Origin: Fasciolopsis buskii
Lineage: Eukaryota; Platyhelminthes; Trematoda; Plagiorchiida; Fasciolidae
Length of the DNA stretch: 64,000 nt
Direction of reading: 5' to 3'
NCBI GenBank assembly: GCA_008360955.1
Contig: LUCM01006116.1
Location: 417,340-481,339, forward strand
The translations under genes were made by a program, and so were the position numbers. Positions 1-10,600 of this stretch are shown here, piece by piece (positions within the stretch are counted from its first letter, which is position 1; each line of letters begins with the position of its first letter). The notes under the pieces were generated by a model that ran no database searches, was not told where the DNA came from, and worked only from the letters and a program-made list of their open reading frames with translations.

Positions 1-633
1 ATGTAATTGCTACTGGTGTAATCACTGACTCTGTAAGGTCCTGACCATAAACTTAGAAAGCTCTAAATGAAGTTCCCTGAAACAAATCCCTGCTTCTCTT
101 TAGGCAGAACATCGTGCAACGAGGCCGTCGTTCTAGTTTGACTCGGTGCATGATCTTAAGACCAAATCCTAGGACCCAATATCCTACATCAAAATTTTGG
201 GTTATTCACAAAATCCTCCCATCAAATTTTATAAATGCTAGAAAGATAACAGTATTCAATCACGAATGTGTCCGCATATCTTCTGGTCTCGGTGGTCAAT
301 TTTCGTAGCCGCAGAGCAATGCAACGAGACTACAGCTTGACGTGGTGTGGCAGTTTCCGTGCCTGCATGATCCAGCGAGCTATACAGGATGGCTTATCTC
401 AAACCGAAGTTCCAACCATGTGTGGAAGGTCAATGGGTACAGGCCTGACGAAGTAGTCTCCTGGTCCTCCAAGTTGGGGGTTGATCTGAGGTAGCAACTC
501 AGTCAGAAAAACGAGTGGAAGACTAATTGATCCAAGTAGATGGGCTTCCACTCAGCTATACCCCTCTGCCTTGTGGTCAGGTTCTTGTCAGAAGGCTTTT
601 GTCTAGAACCCTAATCGCTCTTCTGCTTAGCGG
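1..633. other. Upstream intronic or intergenic DNA
   Basis: No exon of the AMPK gamma gene and no other protein was recognised. The expected first half of CBS1 is not found here. The right part may be 5' untranslated sequence of the RTE-like element that follows. Confidence 0.4.
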
Positions 634-3600
634 TTGGAATCCAGTAATACTCGTTCATCAATCCCCATGAGTTGCACACCTACAAATAATTCAATACTGC
701 ATCGGTCGTCGAGCAGGATAATCAGGACCGCGCTGCCCATCGCATCGAGCGGGGTGGATAGTGATAAGTATGCCACTGCTCAGAGCTCACTTTTTTATTC
801 AGCCTGTCTCTTCTATCTCCAACCCAATCTCTTTGCCTTTTTCTGCCTACCCATGGTGCCGCCACCGGTAACACGCTCGGTACCACCAACGGTTCATTGT
901 CAAATTGTGCAGTAGGTGGTTTTCACTCTGCTAGTTCACATTTTCGCAAGCCTCGTCAATCTTGGTTCGTTCAATGTGCGCACTTTAATGCAGGCTGGCC
1001 AACAGGCGTGTTTGGCTCTGACAGTGGACTCACTTTCGATTGATGTCCGCTGCGTGAGTGAAACACGAATTCAGGATTCGAGTAGAGTAATTCAACCAAT
1101 CGCACCTAATGTTTCGCCAAGATATTTCCTGCACACTTCAGGAAATGAAGCGGCTCAAACTGTGGATCAATTCGGTATAGGAATAGTCTTGAGTGAGAAG
1201 GCTAGAACAGTCCTAGACTGGATCCTAGTCAACAGTCACTTGTGCGCCGTGAGACTACAGGGAACAGTGGGCGTCCGGAAGGATAGTAGTGTTAAGCGCT
1301 GTTTATTTGTTATCTCGGCATACGCTCCAACAGAGTGCAGCACTGAAATAGAGAAAGACGAGTTTTGAGATGACCTCGTCATTGTAGTGGTGGCAGGTAA
1401 TTTTAATACACAAGTTGGAAAATAATGTGTCGGAAGCCTGTTTAGGTGGACGATGCACCTTGCCTGCTCAGCGAACAGATAACGAGGAAAAATTCTACTT
1501 TCGTGCAGACAATTGTTTATTTCTATCTATTACGAATTTCGGAAACAGTTCGCGTTGCACAGCGACATGACGGTCTAACTCGACAGGTGGTCTGAGTCAG
1601 ACTGACCATGTTGCAGTAAGCTACCGCTGGCGTGACTCTGTCCAGAACTGTAGCTCATACTGGACCACGAACGTCGAATCGGACCATGCGTTAGTTTTAA
1701 TGCGATTTTCGCCCCGGTTCAATGGCCATCAACGCGGGTCACAAATCCGACTGGCTGTCGAACGTGTCTGATTCGGCTGTTCGCAACAGCTGTGAGCAGT
1801 AACGGTTCAAGGAACTAAGAACTTCGACGAGCACCAACGTAGACGAGCAGTGGGATCAAGTTAAGCAGGCTATGCGTTTGGCAGCACATTTGGCTTATGG
1901 TCCTAGATCTAGCGCTCATCAACGACACTGGATCTCGCAAGGGTCGCTAATTCTAATGGAGCAAAAACGCGAGCTGCCTACCTGCAAGGTATTGAATAAG
2001 ATGCGTCGACAATTGCAGCGACAGTTGACGGTAAGCCTTAAGAATGACCGTGAAAACTGGTTGGTTAAGGTAGCCGAAGAGATGGAAGTGGCGTTCGCTT
2101 CAGGTAACAGTCAAAGACTGTTTAAGGTTATACCCGACAGCGGTGGGCGGCGAACTTCGGTTAGTGAAGTCATGTGCCATAGGAATGGAGAGCTCATCCA
2201 TGGCAGATAGCAGAGGCTGGACCGTTGTACAGAGCACCTCAAGGATCACTTTAGCTGGCCGCACGCCGACGTCTGGAGCTGTGAATCCTTGGGAGGTGTC
2301 ACTTGATCCCCCAACAGAAGTGGAAGTGGAGTCAAATATTCAGCTTCTGAAGAGGGGAAAAGCTGCCGGTCCCGATGAACTTCCCCCAGTTCTTTTCAAA
2401 TTGGGCGGAGAAGCTCTGATGAATTCCCTTATCTTGCTCCATGGTATTTGCAACGAGGAGCGCATTCCGTTGTCATGGAGCGAGTGACTGATTGTACCCA
2501 TCTTCAAGAAGAGCACACAGAGTGACTTTAGCAATCGTCGATGGATTAGTTTTATTTCGATAGTTTCTAAGACGTTGGCTTCGATAATGCTGCGCCGTTT
2601 GACACCGATTTGCGAGAGTAATATCCGCGAACAACAGGCCGTATTTCGGCCAGGTCGACGTTGCATCGACCAGTTACTAGAAACGCGCCAAGCATTCCCC
2701 CTCTATGATCGTAGTCTATCTCGACTTGAACGGTGCTTTTGACTCCGTGAATCGATCAGCACTATTCATTGCTCTCCACCGGTAGGTAATGCCAGCGAAG
2801 TTTGTGAACCTGTAGCGAGCATTGTACTCGCATACCTATGGTCGCGCAAGGGTGTACGGTGAACTATCGACTTCATTCGAAACGACTAGTGCCATGTCCC
2901 ATCTCTCCATTCCTATTGAATTTCGTCATGAACGATGCAGTGGAATATGTTTTAGGAGGTCTCCGGGATGTAGGAGTCGAACTGGGAAATGAAGGCAAGC
3001 TATTTAACCTAGACTACGCAGATGACGTTGTGACTTTTCGAGTCTATGGACCATGCACAACAGGCACTAGATAAACTCTTGAAGTCTGTAGCTCGGTTCG
3101 GCATGTGCTTTGCACCTTCAAAGTGTCAAGTGCTGTTACAGCACTGGACAACACTAGTGCCGAACTTGATACTGGATGGAGAACAACTAACGATTGTCCA
3201 CCATTTCAGTTATCTCAACAGCTGCGTGTCGAAAGAAGATAGCACGGAAGTAGAGGTAAACACGCGTATTCCAAAGGCTCGAGCGGCCTACGCTGGACTG
3301 AATCACTTGTGGCGTCTGCCTGATATTTCGCTGAAGTTGAAAGGTCGTTTGTACTCTGCCGTAGCGCCGCTCAGTTCTGTTGTACTGTTGCGAGACATGG
3401 AGTATGCGTCTCGGAGATGTTCATCGGTCAGAGGTTTCCGACCATCGACGTCTATGTAATTTTGCCAGGATTGAATGGAGTGACCGAGTGACTAATGTGG
3501 AGGTCAGGAATCCAATACCAGGTTTCAATTCTGGGAATATCTTACTTCAACGCATGAAGCTTAGCAGACTATGCTGGTTGGGTTGCGTGTTGCGTATGGC

Positions 3601-4060
3601 GAATACTCGTCTACCATATGGTAGACGAGTATTTTACGTTTCTCCCACGGAGTGGAAGGAGTCATGTGGAGGTCAACAGATGACGTGGCAACGTGGAATG
3701 AGAAAATGCACAGCGAACTTAGGTAAAGTAAGTATCTCACATCTTCGTGGTTGGGGTCCGGAAGACCCTTCAGCTAGCTGGCTGGAGACACTGATGTATA
3801 TGACAAGGGGCCGCGAACAGTGGAGATCATGTTGTCATTTTCTATCAGATCGGAATGATTGAAAGTGTGCGTTTGTACAGTAAGACTGTATTCCGTTTGT
3901 TGGTCTCAGCGGCATTCCCGTCTTTTCCCACCCGTGTAAGTCTACTTCTTGTTCTCTTGGACTTTCAGTCTTTTTATAGAAACTTGTATCTCTGTGGAAA
4001 AGGCAGCGGTCAGTGAGGCTTTCCTCTCTGTTTATCGCTGAACGATGGTGCTGATGAGAG
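634..4060 (+). mobile_element. RTE-like non-LTR retrotransposon, nearly full length, decayed
   Basis: An APE endonuclease plus reverse transcriptase polyprotein can be followed through shifting frames. A leader frame from 634 meets TAG at 913-915 and continues in the same frame into the endonuclease (LGSFNVRTLMQAG, then SETRIQDSS). The first break comes at TGA 1366-1368. Later endonuclease signals are VVVAGNFNTQVG (about 1387) and VSYRWRDSVQNC (about 1615). The RT region has RGKAAGPDELPPVLFK (about 2355), FRPGRRCIDQ (about 2646) and the catalytic YADD (3015-3026). The C-terminal part RLCWLGCVLRM continues to the stop near 3862. A 3' UTR follows and ends in a GAT-like tail near 4043-4060. Many frameshifts and stops make it inactive. 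It sits about 320 bp upstream of AMPK gamma exon A, in the upstream intron. The clade (RTE/SR2-like) is from memory of fluke LINEs. Confidence 0.85.
3602..3633. repeat. Perfect 32-bp palindrome inside the RTE element
   Basis: The 16 bases from 3602 to 3617 are the exact reverse complement of 3618-3633, with no spacer. It lies in the C-terminal coding part, where the protein reads NTRLPYGRRVF. The two antisense RTE copies in this window do not show it. Confidence 0.95.
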
Positions 4061-4381
4061 CAATGCAAACCTCACTGGTATACTCGGCCGCTGATTGGCA
4101 ACCGGATGTCACGCTGATGCTTCAAGTCCCTGGAATTGGTGGATGCCACTCACGCTTGTTGCACCGTGATTGTTTTCGTCCTTCGCTATCGTTCAGGCTG
4201 CACGTGATATGCCAACAAATTCATATTATATATATGTATATATATACATATATATATATATATATTAAGTGTGGTTGTTTCTTTCTGTGTGTGTGTGTGT
4301 GTGTGATAATGTGATAATGACCCGATCTTGTCGAGAGTTTTCTTACCTTTCTTCAATCCTTTTTATTTTTGTTTCACACAG

Positions 4382-4688
4382 GTTGTTCGTGCAATTCGCG
4401 CTCTGTTAGAGAACGGTGTACAAGCTGCTCCAATTTGGCATGCAACCACTCAGCGGGTGACTGGTTTGTTCTCTCAAGATTTTGCTTTACATTTACTTGC
4501 TTCGTTATACAATTATGGCTCAAATGCGGATCACAGGGATCAGTTGACCAACAGTCCATCCTGTCCTAGCAGCCCTGACGCCGGGGCTGTTGACCGTCCT
4601 GCTCACAGTTCACCCACCTCGCAATCAACGGTCAGCGTCACCGACGGATTAAAAATCTGGGGCTCTAGACGGCTTAATGACATCTTGC
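4382..4688 (+). CDS. PRKAG: AMPK gamma exon A: end of CBS1 and CBS1-CBS2 linker
   Basis: The acceptor is a pyrimidine-rich tract ending CACAG at 4381, and the donor GTAAGT begins at 4689. The exon starts in phase 0 and ends after one base of a codon. It encodes residues 1-102. The first 43 align without gaps to the CBS1 half of animal AMPK gamma, including NGVQAAPIW and the ribose-binding-type Asp in SQDF. Then comes a Ser/Pro-rich linker longer than in vertebrates, and the segment LKIWGSRRLNDIL, which matches the HKIETWREVYLQ helix region of gamma-1. The Gln of NGVQ (codon CAA, 4421-4423) stands where vertebrate gamma subunits have a phosphate-binding Arg. Confidence 0.85.
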
Positions 4689-7600
4689 GTAAGTGTTATG
4701 TCGATATTATGTCTCAAAATATGACAACCAATGGTTTCCACACGTGGTTGAATAGGGTACGCTACGGAAATGATGAATGTTAAATTCCGGTGGGCTTATT
4801 TCGATATGTGGTTAGGAGAACCATTCACAATGAAACTTGAGGAATGAGATGTAATGAAGCTCACGAAAGCATTATCCCGGAAATCGTTGATTAATCGCAT
4901 AATGTGATTCGACAACGAAGTAAGAATTTGGGGTTTAGGCTACCGGATATTTTTGAACGGAACTTACACTGAAAGGATAACCATGGGTGCACTATTAGAG
5001 CGAGGTCAAGAAAGCTGAATCCAGCTGGCGACCTTCAGCCTGCTACCTAGGTGATGTATCACCGAGCTGTCGTGGAGTCGAACCTTGTATATGTAATGCG
5101 TAAATTATTTATCTGTTCTACGCAATATACGGTTTCTCGTGCTGCCTCAAAACGAAATCACCCGGAAAAGTAAGCGGTGGTCATGCGATGGTAAGCACCG
5201 CATATTCCGAACATTGAAGCAAATGATTTCATATGGAATCGAATAGGATGACATAAGAAAGTAAGTTACTGCTCGCAATACCGTTGAGCTTTCATAGTAG
5301 TTGATAGGTTTTCAGGACATCGTAAAAAGCCAATGACGAACAAAGCATCCCGGAATGCGGGAGGCTAAACAGTACTGAATAAGATGCGAAAATGTAATGC
5401 TTATTGATCTGATTACTGAGTTCTTTCGGTTCTTATCATACTCAAAGACAAATATGGATGGCATTGTGGATGGCTCATGTAAAATGATTTTGAACATTTC
5501 CTCAAGGCATTAAACTAAGTTGTTAGGAATTAGCGATTAAAGTAGGCTTTCGAATGATGCAGTTTGTGCCCAAGCGTGTTCTAAACCTAAAGTCGGACCG
5601 GTAGTGGTAAGATAAATTTGTTTTTTTATGGCCTCACCATCCGGAGGATCTAATCCCATCGCTCTCTGTTGGTCTTGAAGTAAGCATCGATTCGCTCTTG
5701 GTGGCATCACCAGACCTAATGAACCCCACGTAGCTCCATACTTCTCCGATATCATGTTCATGGTAGTCGATGCTTTTCTTGGTGTAGCTTGCCTCTGAGT
5801 GTATGCTGCGTGCTTCCTTTGAATTCATCCCTGCGGTGGTCACCTCAAAAAGGCAAGATGTTCGAATCCCAGATCCGCCCATCACTTTGATGTCAGACAG
5901 CAATTCACTGTCCGCCAGCTCGTTACCATGGCTCTATGTCACTCCAAGATCATAGTTTCCTGTTCTTTCCCGGTTTAATGGACCCTAATGACTATGGGGC
6001 ATCCTCCTTCTACTGCTCTCGTAAGTGAACTGTCATAGAAAATAAAAAGCCTGTCCACTTTTGTTATCCTATGACTTCGCCAACTCAGAATGAAGTCTGC
6101 TTTTATGCCGTTCACAATTCAGATTTCAGGCTATGAATGTGTGGATGTCATTGTTTCGGAAACAGACCGCTGTATTGTTATTATTGAACCAAAATTATCT
6201 TTCCGATTTTCAGGAGCTCCAGTTGGCCTTGTTGTGTGAGAGGTAACTTCTGCGAATACGAAAAAGATGTACCAGTTATTTTTACGAAAGATCGCATCTT
6301 CAGAAGTTCTCTTTGCTTCTAGGCACAGATTAGCTAAACTAAAAGAAATCAGTTTCTATGTTGGACTGACATGACATGTGAAGTAACAACGAATTGCTCG
6401 TACGTCAAGTGCTTGGTTCAACCTAATGCATGCTGACAGTTTGATTCTTTCCATCGACAGTCTCATCCATATTCAGCAACCTATAGATAAACATATTTCG
6501 GTTTTCTGAAACCTGGTATATTACTTGCATGAAAAATTAAAAAAAAAATGGAGGCTTGTCTTAGTAAAAACCGATCGTTTTTCCACTTTTTCAGTTATAT
6601 CGGGATTCGTTCCTCTTTTGCTTTTTTTGTGGTAGTCATTGTGTTCATTCACTAATTGCCCGTTCTCCAATTGTCTGTTTATATACACAGGTCTTTTCTG
6701 TCCATCAGAATGCGCATACTCCTCGGCTGAGTTTGCTGATTCTTCCTTGATCGTTTCCCCCCAAATGGGTTTACAGAAAGCTCTTTGTCGCCTTGTTCAC
6801 AAGTCTCATGTGCATCGACTACATGGACGCCGCCGATCCCAGTCCGGGCCCAGTGATGTTATTCAAAACACCATCCCTAATTATCAAAGAAAACAACAAC
6901 TGCTGAAACAACAACTCGTTCGCAGTAAACCTGTTCGGCAAGATTCAATGGATTTATTTGATTGGGAATTCGCCTCAGTAGGATCAAATCCTGAAAGCAG
7001 TAGCAATGATCCACGTTATATGGAACTTTCCCGCCATCGTCAGCGACACTCGTCCGATCCGCATGTGCGGGGCCGAACTGGCATGGGGATCCGTCAACTT
7101 TCTGAACAATCACCTGCCAACGCCGCCTCACCACCGCTTCATTCTGGTCCAGCTGGATCGCACACTGTTTCGTATTCGCCTACACATTTGATTGTGATGA
7201 ATCCTGATTGTGGAAATGTGCTTGGTTTGGTTGGAGTGGACCGTCTGTTGGCTTATCTACGTCTTCGTATGGACGAATTGCCTTATTCGAATCCAATGAT
7301 GGTACGGCTGCGCCAAGCTAATTTACTTCGTGTGATTTCGCCCTCACCCTAATTGGTAAAATGTACATGGTTGATGACACCCATTCGTCGGTCCTGATCT
7401 CCCCAAGTTCAGTGACCTTAAATGTCTAGATTTATCTATGTTTAGTATAGATTTCTTGGCAGCAGTGCGGGTAGACGAAATTATCACTTTGACGGATTCT
7501 ACTAAGCTGGACGAGTGTTAAATTCACTTATGGCATCAGGAAGCTGATAGATTAAGCTAGTTCAGAATGTGGGAATATTTTTGTCGGCCACATTCTAAAT

Positions 7601-10600
7601 AGTCTCATCTCCAAGCTCAGTGGGCCATCTCCGTTACTCTAATGCCGCTTTTGGGTTTAGGTTGGTATTTAGTACCATATTTGAATGATTCATGCAAAAG
7701 CTTACTTCCCTTTTTCTCGCTTGATATGGTAATAGTCGAGGCTGACTTAGCCACTTGGTTTCAATTCCGCTAGCGAAATTGTTTTTCAGCAATAGTCCTA
7801 TCCTCTATTGGGGTGGTAGGAATCAGATTGTCTCAACTTTATTTTACTCATCGTGCACCTAGGAATTTTTTGGGTATTGGGATGAAATTCCTTTTAAAGA
7901 ATCGGAAGCAATGTTTTCCCACTTCTAGTGTAAGTGCATCGGTTCACATGGCTCTCTGGAAATTCCTAGGACCAGTTCCTTGATGACTGAAATATCGTAT
8001 CAGTTTTTTAATGCTTCATGTCTCTGCATCTGTTTTCCTGCAATACGTGATAAGAAGGTCAAGCGCGGGCTACCGGAGTTCAAAATCTCCAGCCGAAGAT
8101 GAATCAAGAGATCTAATTAGTTCAAGGGGCTTAGAACTTGTATTACGCGCTCTTCCCCCCTCCGTCACAAATAAATTCTTGCAACGCATCCTGCCTGTCG
8201 ATGCAGATAATGATTAAACGGTGAATTTAGGTAGTTCGTTTATTTTATGGCAAATGGCATGGAAAACCTGCCTTTTCTAATTGGCCGAGTGAATTGGATT
8301 AAACTGCCCAGTCGAGGTACACAAATTCCTCTGACACGATGACAGTATTGCTAGCCACAATTTATTTTACCATTATCTTTCATGTGTATACTTGATCTTA
8401 AATTTACAATTTCATAGTGGGTTTTGTGTCATTTGTCCAACCCATACTGGCCAGTTCGGTTTGTGCTCCCATTAACGACGTGTGAATGACCTAGACTTCA
8501 TCTCCGTGCGTTCTCATTTATGTTGTTTTCTCAACGGTTTTACCTCTACCAGTCACCTGTCGGTAATCTGACAAGCTTACGCTGGTCAGAGCGTTCTGTG
8601 GTGGAGCTGCCGCATTCAGATACTTCCGGATCTCCGTTAACGAATTGTGATCCTGTTCCGGATATTGGTCAACTTCCCAACCCGGTGCTAAGTCCTCAAA
8701 CGCCTTGTTGCGAGGCGCTTCGCACACTTGACTTGTGGCTTCCGCAAATACCTGCGTTACCGATCGTGCAGTCGACTTTGGGTGCTACTTCTGTGCACGC
8801 TCATACACTTCTGGGATTCATTGCTCCCGGTGATCTGTTAGTGAGTGGATAGTTTTCTATTATGTTTGAGATATATATTATATATATATATATATTGATG
8901 AAGGAATAGAACTTTCTCGAGAGTACACTAATGTTTTGAGATTATTGTGGCTTATTCTGTCTCGTCCAATCTCCTATTTTTGTGCACTCCGTTGTTGATT
9001 TCTCTACTGTCGTCTGATTCGTATTATGAAAACTGTCTATAGATTGTGCTGATTTTGAATTACCACTTAGAAAATGCATACATTTCTAACTATCCAGGTG
9101 ACATTTTTCTGCCAGTAGATAGTTTTTCTGTAGTATCGACCCTAGTCCAAAGGGAATGTGCGAGGAAGATGAGATCAAAAATCCCAAGTGTTGATTCCTT
9201 TATATATCTTTTTTCCTGATAGCAGTACGATTTAGGCGGATTTGTCAACTGAACCTCGTATTTAATATTTCACTAGCTCTACACATTCATACTTGAATTC
9301 ATACATTCAGTTACTTTTCGATTAGTTGAATGCATGACGACCAACAGATTCTTTGATTCATTCACTCATTCGCCCACTTATTAAACCCTCTGTTTACAGT
9401 AGTTGTGTCTTTTTCACCCCAAAGTCGAGTATGTTCAGCAGCCGCGTCAATAAAATGCAAATGTTCTGATGGAGTGATATGAAATTTGTTGATTGTCTGA
9501 AAACCGTTTTTTTTCTCGTGAACAGTTTCGCAAGATTTATAGAATGATGAATAGGGCAACTTCTTCTATGAACTATTTCACTTTACTTCCCTTTAGGGTA
9601 ATAGTGATAACGGCCGCGGTTCGCTGAATGTTTTCTCTTCGCAGAATTTCTGCCAAGAAAAGCCAAGCGTCACCAAAGGTTTGGGACGTCAACCAGATGT
9701 TACACCTGGATTAGCCCTTTCCAGCCATTAGGAAATGTTTTTTGTCAAATTTACCTATGAATATGAATGCGTCGACTCATCCACGCAAATTACATCGTTC
9801 TTATGCAAACCTTCTATCATGACGTCAGCTTTCGGGATCCAGCAACTCAATAGCTGTGGTTTTGCCATTATATCATGTCTTCGCTCATCACACGAAAGGT
9901 TCGGGGTTAAAACTAACTCTTCAGTTCGTTCTCTATTCTAAGTCATAGTCTCAAGTCATAAATCTTTATTCAGCGATGAGGTTGACGATGCTCGTGACCA
10001 TTACTTGTCCGTATTTAACCAATAGGTCAGTAAAAATGACATAAGATTGTGGAGCGACATTTGCATTTGTGAACTATCGATAGTACTTTGGTGAATGCAA
10101 TGTCGACACTCTATTTCCATCTTCGATTAGACGTCAATGTTAGCGAACGAAGAAAAAAGAACCAACTTTTCCATTACTGTTTCACATAGGGTCATCCATC
10201 CGGTCTCCTGAAATCCCTGATTCGGATGCCCTTTCCTAACACAGTAAAAAGGTCGTCTGGATCATATAGAATTCAACTACTCATTTGTGTCAGACGTTAG
10301 TTGAATACCGGTAGTTTGATTTCTTCGCCCCATGACACTTGATTATTTGCCCATTGGATATGGTTTACTGCAAGGAACTATCTATCTTCAGGTGATGATG
10401 CGTTTGTTGACTGTTCATGGTTTTGGTCCATAGTTATTTCCGTTGTCTGCGTATGATGTTACTAACTTGAAATCGAGTAGACTAAATTAGCAACAGTCGA
10501 TATTTTGCCAACCTTTTATATTTTTTTGATTCATAAACAGCATTTTGTTCTCGACTCTGAATCCGCTGATGTCGCGTTAGATCAACCAGTGGGCAAGATT

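Noticed and set aside
4045..4075. CTGATGAG as a hammerhead core
   Set aside because: No GAAA or cleavage triplet follows in the right place. The bases belong to the GAT-type tail of the RTE element.
8011..8217. Coding-like open frame in intron B-C as an extra AMPK gamma exon
   Set aside because: None of the nearby AG acceptors gives this frame in phase with exon B, the frame ends in a stop with no usable donor before it, and the family alignment needs no extra exon here.
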